From positions 1 through 5,572 of the forward strand of contig JAHEEO010000206.1 of the NCBI GenBank assembly GCA_024640665.1: a stretch of DNA of 5,572 nt, read 5' to 3'. This DNA is from Rhodospirillales bacterium (GTDB taxonomy: Bacteria > Pseudomonadota > Gammaproteobacteria > Steroidobacterales > Rariloculaceae). Shown here in pieces: positions 1 to 5,572 of the stretch; the stretch's first letter is position 1; every line of letters begins with the position of its first letter. A program made the translations under genes and the position numbers. The notes under the pieces were generated by a model. It did not search any database and had not been told where the DNA came from. It worked only from the letters and a program-made list of their open reading frames with translations.

Positions 1-1
1 T

Positions 2-271
2 GCAACTCAAATCGAACTCAAGCGCTTTCTCAGAGACAATCTTTACGCGCATCCGAAGGTTGGCGCCATGACGGCTCAAGCGCACGAAACGGTGCGGCTA
101 TTGTTCGATTCCTTCTGGTCGGACTTTGATCGTATGCCGGCAAAATACGCAGAAAAGGCGCGGGTGGCAGCCGCAGAATTGGGCGCCGGTACTGCTGCGC
201 GAGTCGTCGCCGACTATATTGCCGGCATGACGGACAGGTTTGCCCTGAGCGCGCGCGATGCGCTGCGCTGA
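2..271 (+). CDS. dgt: dGTPase-like triphosphohydrolase, C-terminal part (cut by left edge)
   Basis: This is the last 89 codons of a gene entering from the left; the first full codon is at base 2 and the stop is TGA at 269-271. The frame is open to the window edge, so the ATG at 68 is an internal methionine and not the start. The visible protein carries the C-terminal hallmarks of the dGTPase-like HD-domain family: an ELKRFLRDNLYAHPKV segment, an LLFDSFWSDFDRMP helix, and the strongly conserved RVVADYIAGMTDRFAL block near the end. Family members hydrolyse dNTPs, classically dGTP, to the nucleoside and triphosphate in the cytoplasm. The HD metal-binding residues lie upstream of the window, so catalytic competence cannot be judged. 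The ending resembles the class 2 dGTPase-like proteins of Alphaproteobacteria and Xanthomonadales more than E. coli Dgt. pyrF follows after 29 bp on the same strand. Confidence 0.88.
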   Translation, partial: ATQIELKRFLRDNLYAHPKVGAMTAQAHETVRLLFDSFWSDFDRMPAKYAEKARVAAAELGAGTAARVVADYIAGMTDRFALSARDALR

Positions 272-281
272 GCGCCGCATC
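257..281 (+). other. GC-rich hairpin with the dgt stop codon in its loop
   Basis: An imperfect inverted repeat spans the dgt/pyrF junction. GATGCG (257-262) pairs with CGCATC (276-281), and GCGC (265-268) pairs with GCGC (272-275). The only left-arm bulge is CT (263-264), and the 3-base loop is the TGA stop codon (269-271). That gives ten base pairs, eight of them G-C. No T-run follows (the next bases are tcgcaggtcgtttgc), so it is not a standard intrinsic terminator. It could be an mRNA stability or processing structure, or chance in GC-rich coding DNA. Confidence 0.4.
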
Positions 282-300
282 TCGCAGGTCGTTTGCTAGA

Positions 301-1041
301 ATGGCTGGCGTGCAAACTCATTCACCGTCTACAAAACAAACGACGATCCCCCGAGATCGCTTGATTCTTGCTCTCGATGTGCCGGATCTCGACAGTGCCA
401 AGCGCCTCGTCGAGACGCTCGACGACAGCGTCGAGCATTACAAGATTGGTTTAGAAATTGCGATGTCCGGAGACTACTTCGTGCTGCTCCGCTGGCTGTT
501 GGATCAGGGCAAGCGAGTATTCACGGATCTAAAATTTCACGACATTCCGGCTACGGTTGGCGCTGCAGTCAGACAGCTGCGAGACTGCGGTGCATCGTTA
601 TTAACCGTACACGGCGAACGTGCCGTAGTGGAAGCTGCTGCCAACAACGCGGGCCCCGATCTCGGCATTCTTGCCGTGACCGTGCTGACCAGTATGTCGC
701 AGCAAGACTTAACCGATTCCGGAATCACCATGAATCTCGCCGATCTCGTTCTGCATCGAGCTAATCTCGCGATCAACGCGGGCGCAGATGGCGTCGTCGC
801 ATCGGGTCACGAAGCCTCGGCGCTGCGGAGTTTACTGGGTGCCGGGCCGTACATTGTGACACCTGGAATTCGGCCTGCTTTTGCAGCGGCAACTGACGAC
901 CAGGCAAGAGTCGTGACACCGCGCCAAGCCTTTGCCAACGGTGCGAGTCACATCGTCGTCGGCAGACCCATTCGTGGCGCCGAAAATCCATACGCGGCAG
1001 CTACTGCAGTTCAAAGCGAGATCGCAACGGCGCTCGAATGA
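301..1041 (+). CDS. pyrF: orotidine 5'-phosphate decarboxylase
   Basis: The 246-residue cytoplasmic enzyme decarboxylates orotidine 5'-phosphate to UMP, the last step of de novo pyrimidine synthesis. The length fits bacterial PyrF, and a single TIM-barrel domain starts near residue 20 (RLILALDVP). Active-site residues are all visible: D26, K48, and the DLKFHDIP block with D76, K78 and D81 (the K-D-K-D tetrad). The phosphate-binding loops are PGIRP (188-192), the DDQARVVTP block (199-207) and VVGRPI (219-224). The ATG at 301 leaves about 18 poorly conserved residues before the barrel. A GTG at 310 is an alternative, and the ribosome site is weak (CAGGT at 285-289, 11 bases before the ATG). It lies 29 bp after dgt, and its stop overlaps the next start as ATGA, suggesting shared transcription and coupled translation. 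Confidence 0.96.
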   Translation: MAGVQTHSPSTKQTTIPRDRLILALDVPDLDSAKRLVETLDDSVEHYKIGLEIAMSGDYFVLLRWLLDQGKRVFTDLKFHDIPATVGAAVRQLRDCGASLLTVHGERAVVEAAANNAGPDLGILAVTVLTSMSQQDLTDSGITMNLADLVLHRANLAINAGADGVVASGHEASALRSLLGAGPYIVTPGIRPAFAAATDDQARVVTPRQAFANGASHIVVGRPIRGAENPYAAATAVQSEIATALE

Positions 1042-2288
1042 ACGACTCAGATGCGCAGTTGTTGGTTCGTCTGCGACGCGCACAGTGGGTTGCAACGGGT
1101 CTGCTTGCAGCAATGGGCATCCTTTTCACGGTCACTGCTTTCCTGGTCGATACGCATCCAAGGCTCGGCATCGTCATGGCCTTCTCGGAAGCCGCGCTGA
1201 TCGGGGGCCTGGCCGATTGGTTTGCGGTCACTGCGCTGTTCAGGCATCCGCTAGGCTTGCCGATTCCACATACGGCTATCGTCCCGACGCGCAAAGATGA
1301 AATCGGCCGAGCATTGGCGCAGTTCGTCGGCGAGCATTTCTTGGTCGGCGCCGCCGTTGAGAAACGTCTTGAGCGCGCAGCACTGACCCGCAAGCTCGGA
1401 GTATGGCTGCAGCGCCAAGACAACGCGCACCGACTGAGCCGTGATTTGAGTGTCGGACTCAATTGGCTAGTGCGCAGTGTCGATGCGAATGAGCTGCGCG
1501 GCGGCTTCAAATCTCTACTTGCAGGTGCCGCGACACGGCTGCCGGTCAACGAAGCAGTGGCGGCCATCGTCGACGTCTTGGCATCCGGCAATAACGCGCA
1601 ATTGCTCATCAATCAACTGACTCAGTTTGGCCGTCAACAACTCGAGCAGAACAAAGCCTCGATAAGGGCCAGAATCGAAGACCGTAGTCCCTGGTGGATG
1701 CCAAAATTTGTCGATGAAGAGATCTATGATCAACTCGTGTCCGAATTCGAAACTCTGCTGAATGAAATCGGCGAAGACCTCGAGCATCCTGCTCGCCGAG
1801 AGTTCAATCAACGCCTCAAAGAGCTGCGAGAGAAGTTGTTGTTCGACCCGGAGATGGCCGAGAAAGGCGCCCACCTGCGCGATGAGTTTTTCCAGCATCC
1901 TGCCGTAAGGGATTTCTTACATTCACTTTGGGATCGAGGTCGCAACTATCTGCAGAGCGCGCTCGAAGATGACCAGTCGGATCTGCGCATCAGTATGGAG
2001 CGCGAAATCCAGCAAGTCGGGACGTTACTCAGCAATGATGCAACAGCGCAGAGGACGCTCGATAGTTGGTTTAACGAATTCCTCGTCTATATCGTCGAAA
2101 ACTATCGGGGGCCGCTGAGTGAGATCATTTCGGATACGGTTGCCGAATGGGATGCACAATCGACATCCGAGCGTATCGAACTACACATCGGCAAAGACCT
2201 CCAGTTCATTCGAATTAACGGCACTATCGTTGGCGGGATTGTTGGTGTCGTGTTGTATTTAAGCTGGCAGTTGCTGACTCAGGCCTAG
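1038..2288 (+). CDS. DUF445 family membrane protein
   Basis: This 416-residue protein belongs to the DUF445 family (E. coli YjiN is a member), whose function is not established. A hydrophobic helix at residues 16-36 is followed by the family signature: FSEAALIGGLADWFAVTALF (49-68), then RHPLGLPIPHTAIVP (69-83). The long middle part (about 85-390) is charged and predicted largely helical, with many short Glu/Arg/Lys-rich segments. A single C-terminal transmembrane helix lies at about 394-413. It therefore looks anchored in the inner membrane at both ends with a large soluble section between. The start ATG at 1038 overlaps the pyrF stop (ATGA, 1038-1041) and lacks a strong ribosome site of its own, so translation is probably coupled to pyrF. 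No enzyme motif is visible. Its stop TAG (2286-2288) interlocks with the stop of fadD on the other strand. Confidence 0.9.
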   Translation: MNDSDAQLLVRLRRAQWVATGLLAAMGILFTVTAFLVDTHPRLGIVMAFSEAALIGGLADWFAVTALFRHPLGLPIPHTAIVPTRKDEIGRALAQFVGEHFLVGAAVEKRLERAALTRKLGVWLQRQDNAHRLSRDLSVGLNWLVRSVDANELRGGFKSLLAGAATRLPVNEAVAAIVDVLASGNNAQLLINQLTQFGRQQLEQNKASIRARIEDRSPWWMPKFVDEEIYDQLVSEFETLLNEIGEDLEHPARREFNQRLKELREKLLFDPEMAEKGAHLRDEFFQHPAVRDFLHSLWDRGRNYLQSALEDDQSDLRISMEREIQQVGTLLSNDATAQRTLDSWFNEFLVYIVENYRGPLSEIISDTVAEWDAQSTSERIELHIGKDLQFIRINGTIVGGIVGVVLYLSWQLLTQA

Positions 2289-3946
2289 TCTTTGAGCATG
2301 CGCCGTAAAATCTTGCCAACGTTAGACTTTGGCAGTTCATCTCGAAATTCGATTATTTTGGGACGCTTATAGCCCGTCAGGTTTTCTCTGCAGAAAGCAC
2401 TGACGTCGGCCAGCGTCAGCGCCGGATCTTTCTTTACGACAAACAGCTTCACCCGCTCGCCCGATTCTTCATCGTCGATCCCGATGACTGCCGCTTCGAG
2501 AATGCCGGGATGCGTACTGACCACGTCTTCTACTTCGTTGGGAAATACTTTGAATCCAGACACAACAATCATGTCTTTCTTGCGGTCTTCGATAAACAGA
2601 AATCCCTGTTGATCGATACGCCCGATGTCCCCGGTACTGAGCCAGCCATCTGCGGAGAGAACGCCCTTTGTTTCTTCGGGGCGTTGCCAATACTCGCGCA
2701 TCACCTGTGGACCGCGAACACAGATTTCGCCAATTTCACCAGCGCCTAGAATCTCGCCAGCATCGTCAATAATTTGGATATCGGTAGACGGCAAAGGCAG
2801 GCCTATGGAACCGTTGAATTTTTCGATGTTGAGAGGATTCGCCGACACGACAGGCGACGCTTCGGTCAATCCATATCCCTGTGCAATGACACAACCGGTT
2901 ACCGCCTGCCATCGCTCTGCTACCGACTTCTGAATTGCCATGCCGCCGGCCAGGGTCACGCCGAGACTCGAAAAATTCACCTGCTGGAATTCATCCCGAT
3001 GCAACAATGCATTGAACAACGTATTCACACCCGTGATAAACGCAAATGGCCGGCGCTTGAGTTCTTTAATGAGCGCATCGAGGTCGCGCGGATCGGTAAT
3101 CAATACGTTGTGCCCACCGAGTTGGATGAACGCCAGCAAATTAACGGTCAACGCAAATATGTGATACAGCGGCAATGGTGTAATCACGACACCATTATCC
3201 GGGTCGAAGTGAGGACTTGCCCAAGCCGTAATTTGCAGGACATTACTTAGCAGATTGCCATGCGTCAGCACGGCACCTTTGGCAACGCCGGTGGTGCCGC
3301 CCGTGTACTGCAAACACGCAACATCGTCATGGTTTAACTCGAGATCTTGCCAGCGGCGACTCATACCTTGACGAATTGCGTTTCTGTATTTGATCGCGGC
3401 TGGGATTTGCCACGGCGGCACCAGCTTTTTGATTCGTCGAACGACAAAATCGATGATCCAGCGCTTAACCGTGCTGTGTTGATCGCCAATCGTCGTAATC
3501 AGCACAGTGCTGACGTCAGTTGCATCGATAATTTCGGCGAGTGTGTGCGCAAAGTTTTCGAGTACGAGAATTAGTTTTGCACCACTGTCATGAAGCTGAT
3601 GCTGCAACTCACGCGGCGTGTACTGCGGATTGACATTGACGACCGTCAGGCCAGCACGCAGCACACCCAAAATTGCGATGGGTGACTGCAGTAAATTCGG
3701 CAACATCACGGCGACGCGATCGCCCCGCGACATATGCGCAATCGAGTGGAGATAGGCCGCGAACGCGGCACTGAGCCGGTCGACCTCGGAATACGTTAAT
3801 GTCGTACCGTTATTGGTAAATGCCGGCTGCGTGCCGTTGCGCTCAAAACTGTCGCATATCAAAGCTACCAGTGACGCATATTCCTCTGGCCGGATCTCGT
3901 GGGGTACTCCCTCCGCGTATTGCGCTATCCAGGGCCTGTCCGTCAT
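2285..3946 (-). CDS. fadD: long-chain fatty acid-CoA ligase
   Basis: The 553-residue ANL-superfamily ligase activates long-chain fatty acids with ATP and CoA to acyl-CoA for beta-oxidation or lipid synthesis; E. coli FadD works at the inner face of the inner membrane. The protein matches E. coli FadD (561 residues) from the N-terminus onward, including VVNVNPQYTPRELQHQL (102-118). ANL motifs in order: P-loop YTGGTTGVAKG (214-224), YGLTEASP (358-365), STGD (437-440), the hinge block DRKKDMIVVSGFKVFPNEVE (454-473), and LPKSNVGKILRR with the adenylation lysine K545. The start at 3946 is supported by N-terminal alignment (WIAQYAEGVPHEI against the E. coli equivalent). No clear Shine-Dalgarno is present. 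The tesA stop lies 3 bp upstream, so translational coupling is likely. The medium-length SSF-type ligases are a less good fit than FadD. Confidence 0.95.
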   Translation of the reverse strand: MTDRPWIAQYAEGVPHEIRPEEYASLVALICDSFERNGTQPAFTNNGTTLTYSEVDRLSAAFAAYLHSIAHMSRGDRVAVMLPNLLQSPIAILGVLRAGLTVVNVNPQYTPRELQHQLHDSGAKLILVLENFAHTLAEIIDATDVSTVLITTIGDQHSTVKRWIIDFVVRRIKKLVPPWQIPAAIKYRNAIRQGMSRRWQDLELNHDDVACLQYTGGTTGVAKGAVLTHGNLLSNVLQITAWASPHFDPDNGVVITPLPLYHIFALTVNLLAFIQLGGHNVLITDPRDLDALIKELKRRPFAFITGVNTLFNALLHRDEFQQVNFSSLGVTLAGGMAIQKSVAERWQAVTGCVIAQGYGLTEASPVVSANPLNIEKFNGSIGLPLPSTDIQIIDDAGEILGAGEIGEICVRGPQVMREYWQRPEETKGVLSADGWLSTGDIGRIDQQGFLFIEDRKKDMIVVSGFKVFPNEVEDVVSTHPGILEAAVIGIDDEESGERVKLFVVKKDPALTLADVSAFCRENLTGYKRPKIIEFRDELPKSNVGKILRRMLKD

Positions 3947-3961
3947 TGCTTATTCAAGCAA
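3946..3961 (-). other. small inverted repeat at the tesA stop / fadD start
   Basis: On the coding (minus) strand TTGCTT, a four-base spacer GAAT and AAGCAA form a perfect 6-bp stem. The tesA stop codon TAA straddles the loop and the right arm, and the last A of the right arm is the A of the fadD ATG. With only two G-C pairs it is weak. It could slightly mask the fadD start until ribosomes finishing tesA open it, consistent with coupling and with the missing Shine-Dalgarno. Chance is also plausible. Confidence 0.25.
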
Positions 3962-4567
3962 CCCGGCCAGCACGGGCCAGACATTCTCGAGCATGACGGG
4001 CTGCCCATCGGGATTCGGGTGCACGCGGTCAAATTGCATCAGGTCAGCGTTGAGCGCAACGCCATCCATTAGGAACTCAACCAATGCGACCGACATTTCA
4101 GCAGACAGCTCTGGGTATATTCGCGCAAGTGACTGCGTATAAGCGGGTCCGTAATTGGGCGGTATCTGGATTCCAGCTACGAGGACTTCAGCACCGTGAT
4201 CTTTGCTGAGCTGAATCATCTGCCTGAGGTTGTCTCTCAGTACCGACGTGGGCTGCCCTCGCAATCCGTCGTTGCCGCCCATCTCGAGAATCACGACGTC
4301 AGGGCTGTGACTTTGCAGCAATCTCGGCAATCGGGCCAACCCGCCAGCCGACGTATCGCCGGCAATGCTGGCATTCACGACGTCGTATTCGTAACCTTGC
4401 GCATCTAGACGGTCCTGCAGCAGCGTAACCCACGACGGCGCGCCGCCAAGTCCGTAACCGCTGCTCAGGGAATCGCCCAAAATGACGATGGTTCCGCGCG
4501 CAGCGGCAGATGCCGGCGCACAGCCAACTGCTAATAAATACAGTAGTGCCAGGAAACGAAAACGCAT
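3950..4567 (-). CDS. tesA: exported GDSL esterase / acyl-CoA thioesterase I-like
   Basis: This SGNH-hydrolase of 205 residues (E. coli TesA precursor is 208) hydrolyses acyl thioesters and esters; E. coli TesA is also known as a lysophospholipase and protease I. The four family blocks are intact: GDSLSSGYG with nucleophile S33, ASIAGDT with G70, GGND with N99, and DRVHPN with D180 and H183. Residues 1-23 form a signal peptide: MRFRF, a leucine-rich core, then an ASA type I cleavage site near 19-21. A cysteine at 16 gives a poor lipobox (AVGC), so lipoprotein export is a weaker option. The reading frame continues upstream to 4666. I chose the ATG at 4567 because the signal peptide starts there, a GGAGGAGGGG stretch precedes it, and the 33 extra residues would lie inside ybbA and match nothing in the family. 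It leads a two-gene unit with fadD. Confidence 0.94.
   Translation of the reverse strand: MRFRFLALLYLLAVGCAPASAAARGTIVILGDSLSSGYGLGGAPSWVTLLQDRLDAQGYEYDVVNASIAGDTSAGGLARLPRLLQSHSPDVVILEMGGNDGLRGQPTSVLRDNLRQMIQLSKDHGAEVLVAGIQIPPNYGPAYTQSLARIYPELSAEMSVALVEFLMDGVALNADLMQFDRVHPNPDGQPVMLENVWPVLAGLLE
4551..4554 (+). promoter_or_regulatory. Shine-Dalgarno of ybbA (decides the start)
   Basis: AGGA lies 11 bases before the ATG at 4566. It supports that start over the in-frame ATG at 4482, which would add 28 residues without family support, and over the ATG at 4596, which would remove part of the first beta strand. The site lies inside tesA codons 5-6 on the opposite strand. Confidence 0.5.
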
Positions 4568-5249
4568 GACGAAACCCAATCCCCTCCTCCGCGCAATGGC
4601 GCTGACCAAAAAGGTTACCAGTCCTGAGGGTGAGCTGACCATCCTTGACGATTTTAATCTAGACATAGGTCACGGTCAGTCAATTGCAATTATTGGCCCG
4701 TCAGGCGCCGGAAAATCAACGTTACTGGCTTTGCTCGCCGGCCTAGACTCCCCCACCAGCGGCGCGGTTTGGCTCAACGACGTCGAACTCAGCGCGTTAG
4801 ACGAGGATGGTCGCGCGGGTTTACGTAATGCCGAGGTAGGCTTCGTGTTTCAGTCGTTTCATCTGCTGCAGTCGTTGACCGCCATAGAGAATGTCATGTT
4901 GCCGCTCGAGTTAAACGGCGCACCGGATGCGCGGGATAAAGCCCGAGCTGCCCTCGTCGAAGTCGGACTCGAACACCGCTTGGGGCATTATCCGCGGCAG
5001 CTGTCCGGCGGCGAGCAGCAGCGGGTTGCGATCGCGCGCGCTTTCGTCACTTCGCCTTCGATCCTGTTCGCCGATGAACCTACCGGCAATCTCGACAAAA
5101 AGACCGGTGATCATATCCTGAAAATACTGTTTGACCTGAATAGCGCAGCTGGAACCACCTTAGTCCTGGTGACGCACGACCCGGTAGCAGCCTCGCGCTG
5201 CGAGAGAACGGTGGAGTTGATTGCCGGACGGCTACACGATGCGTCTTAG
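4566..5249 (+). CDS. ybbA: ABC transporter ATP-binding protein, YbbA type
   Basis: The 227-residue cytoplasmic ATPase of an ABC system (E. coli YbbA is 228) belongs to the LolD/MacB-like MJ0796 family. All nucleotide-binding motifs are intact: Walker A GPSGAGKST (44-52), Q-loop FQSF with Q96, signature LSGGEQQ (146-152), Walker B ILFADE (166-171), EPTGNLD (171-177) and the switch histidine in VTHD (H204). The start at 4566 aligns with the E. coli N-terminus and has an AGGA site upstream. It is divergent from tesA, as in E. coli, but the two start codons share bases 4566-4567. In E. coli the partner permease YbbP is encoded directly downstream. Here the next gene is a convergent dehydrogenase, so no permease is adjacent. 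The substrate is unknown. LolD is the main alternative identity, but the tesA context and the sequence of the ATPase favour YbbA. Confidence 0.9.
   Translation: MTKPNPLLRAMALTKKVTSPEGELTILDDFNLDIGHGQSIAIIGPSGAGKSTLLALLAGLDSPTSGAVWLNDVELSALDEDGRAGLRNAEVGFVFQSFHLLQSLTAIENVMLPLELNGAPDARDKARAALVEVGLEHRLGHYPRQLSGGEQQRVAIARAFVTSPSILFADEPTGNLDKKTGDHILKILFDLNSAAGTTLVLVTHDPVAASRCERTVELIAGRLHDAS
4581..4590 (-). promoter_or_regulatory. Shine-Dalgarno-like purine stretch of tesA
   Basis: On the minus strand GGAGGAGGGG ends 13 bases before the tesA ATG (4567). The spacing is longer than ideal, but it is the only strong match nearby and supports the start at 4567. It lies inside ybbA codons 6-9, where it reads as Pro-Leu-Leu-Arg codons. 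Confidence 0.4.
4651..4679 (-). promoter_or_regulatory. candidate sigma-70 promoter for tesA-fadD
   Basis: Reading the minus strand, CTGACC (4679-4674) and TAAAAT (4656-4651) match the -35 and -10 hexamers at 4/6 and 5/6, separated by 17 bp. Transcription would begin near 4644, about 77 bases before the tesA start. The element lies entirely within ybbA codons 29-38. This is pattern matching only. I found no comparably good candidate for ybbA on the plus strand, where only an AT-rich patch (4531-4542) stands out. Confidence 0.3.
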
Positions 5250-5572
5250 CCGGCCGCCCGCATAAAAGTCAGCGATATTTTCTGCAACCTGGTCGACGGC
5301 GCGCTGCCGGGCTTCACGCGCTGCCCATGCGATATGGGGCGTGACGATCAGATTTGGCAAAGTCGTGCTCAGAATCGGGTCATCTGCATTCGGCGGCTCC
5401 GTCGGTAACACGTCAATCCCTGCGCCCGCTATTTCGCCCGCCTCTAGCGCCTTCACAAGCGCCGCGCCATCTACCAGCCCACCACGCGCGGTATTGATCA
5501 AAATAGCGTCGCGCTTCATAACCGAGAAAGCCTTGGCGCCCAAAAGATGCTGCGTGTGTTCGCTTAAAGGGC
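5232..5572 (-). CDS. D-2-hydroxyacid dehydrogenase, C-terminal part (cut by right edge)
   Basis: This is the C-terminal third of an NAD(P)-dependent D-isomer-specific 2-hydroxyacid dehydrogenase, which interconverts 2-oxoacids and D-2-hydroxyacids in the cytoplasm. The frame is open to the right edge and reads PLSEHTQHLLGAKAF before the next motifs, so the gene clearly begins outside the window; the TTG at 5543 is not its start. The three catalytic residues of the family are visible: Arg in INTARGG, Glu in DVLPTEPP, and His in the PHIAW block, followed by the conserved AREARQRAVDQVAENI helix. The PHIAW form and the ending suggest the glycerate dehydrogenase/hydroxypyruvate reductase subgroup, but the substrate-specifying N-terminal part is missing, so I give no gene symbol. 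The stop (TAG, 5234-5232) lies within the last codons of ybbA, giving an 18-bp convergent overlap. Confidence 0.9.
   Translation of the reverse strand, partial: PLSEHTQHLLGAKAFSVMKRDAILINTARGGLVDGAALVKALEAGEIAGAGIDVLPTEPPNADDPILSTTLPNLIVTPHIAWAAREARQRAVDQVAENIADFYAGGRLRRIV

Noticed and set aside
297..302. TAGAAT resembling a -10 promoter box at the pyrF start
   Set aside because: There is no matching -35 box about 17 bp upstream, and transcription would begin past the ATG at 301.
1001..1612. 203-codon open frame on the minus strand
   Set aside because: It is antisense to the 3' end of pyrF and the DUF445 gene; its Ser/Arg/Ala-rich composition shows no domain, and it is explained by GC-rich codon bias.
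2275..2292. Possible terminator around GACTCAGGCCTAGTC
   Set aside because: Only a 4-bp outer stem forms, inner bases mismatch, and no T-run follows on either strand.
2774..3250. 158-codon open frame on the plus strand
   Set aside because: It is antisense to the conserved ANL domain of fadD, with no recognisable motif and unusual composition.
4482..4565. Longer ybbA reading frame starting at 4482 (28 extra residues)
   Set aside because: The extension is antisense to the TesA signal peptide and mature N-terminus, has no counterpart in E. coli YbbA, and the AGGA site supports the ATG at 4566.
4568..4666. Longer tesA reading frame starting at 4666 (33 extra residues)
   Set aside because: The extension lies inside ybbA, matches no part of the TesA family, and would bury the clear signal peptide that starts at the ATG at 4567.
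5541..5543. TTG as start of a small 103-residue protein
   Set aside because: The frame continues upstream to the window edge with sequence typical of the dehydrogenase family, so the TTG is an internal leucine codon.

Overview
The window is a compact stretch of bacterial housekeeping DNA, moderately GC-rich by eye. It most resembles a gammaproteobacterium outside the Enterobacterales. The clues are a FadD close to E. coli FadD along its length, and a TesA GDSL esterase divergent from a YbbA-type ABC ATPase, which is the E. coli gene order. The dGTPase-like C-terminus is of the type common in Alphaproteobacteria and Xanthomonadales. The lineage call is inference.

Layout, left to right. The 3' end of a dGTPase-like gene (dgt, + strand, cut by the left edge) is followed after 29 bp by pyrF (UMP synthesis). 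pyrF is coupled by an ATGA overlap to a DUF445 membrane protein gene. These three + strand genes look like one transcription unit. They meet, tail to tail, a - strand pair: tesA (exported GDSL esterase/thioesterase) followed after 3 bp by fadD (long-chain acyl-CoA ligase). The DUF445 gene and fadD share the four bases CTAG, so their stop codons interlock. tesA starts head to head with ybbA (+ strand ABC ATPase), and the two ATG codons share two bases. ybbA ends 18 bp inside the 3' end of a - strand D-2-hydroxyacid dehydrogenase gene that runs off the right edge.

Functionally there are three groups: nucleotide metabolism (dgt, pyrF), with an uncharacterised membrane protein attached; fatty-acid release and activation (tesA, fadD); and an ABC ATPase whose usual permease partner is not next to it. 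The hydroxyacid dehydrogenase is probably unrelated to its neighbours.

I found no mobile element, CRISPR array, tRNA, rRNA or phage gene, and no stretch over 300 bases without a gene. Only 32 bp of the window lie between genes, so promoters and terminators must mostly sit inside coding sequence. I see no convincing new biological system. The points most worth a second look are the overlapping tesA/ybbA start region, the orphan ATPase, the tesA-fadD pairing, and a hairpin whose loop is the dgt stop codon.
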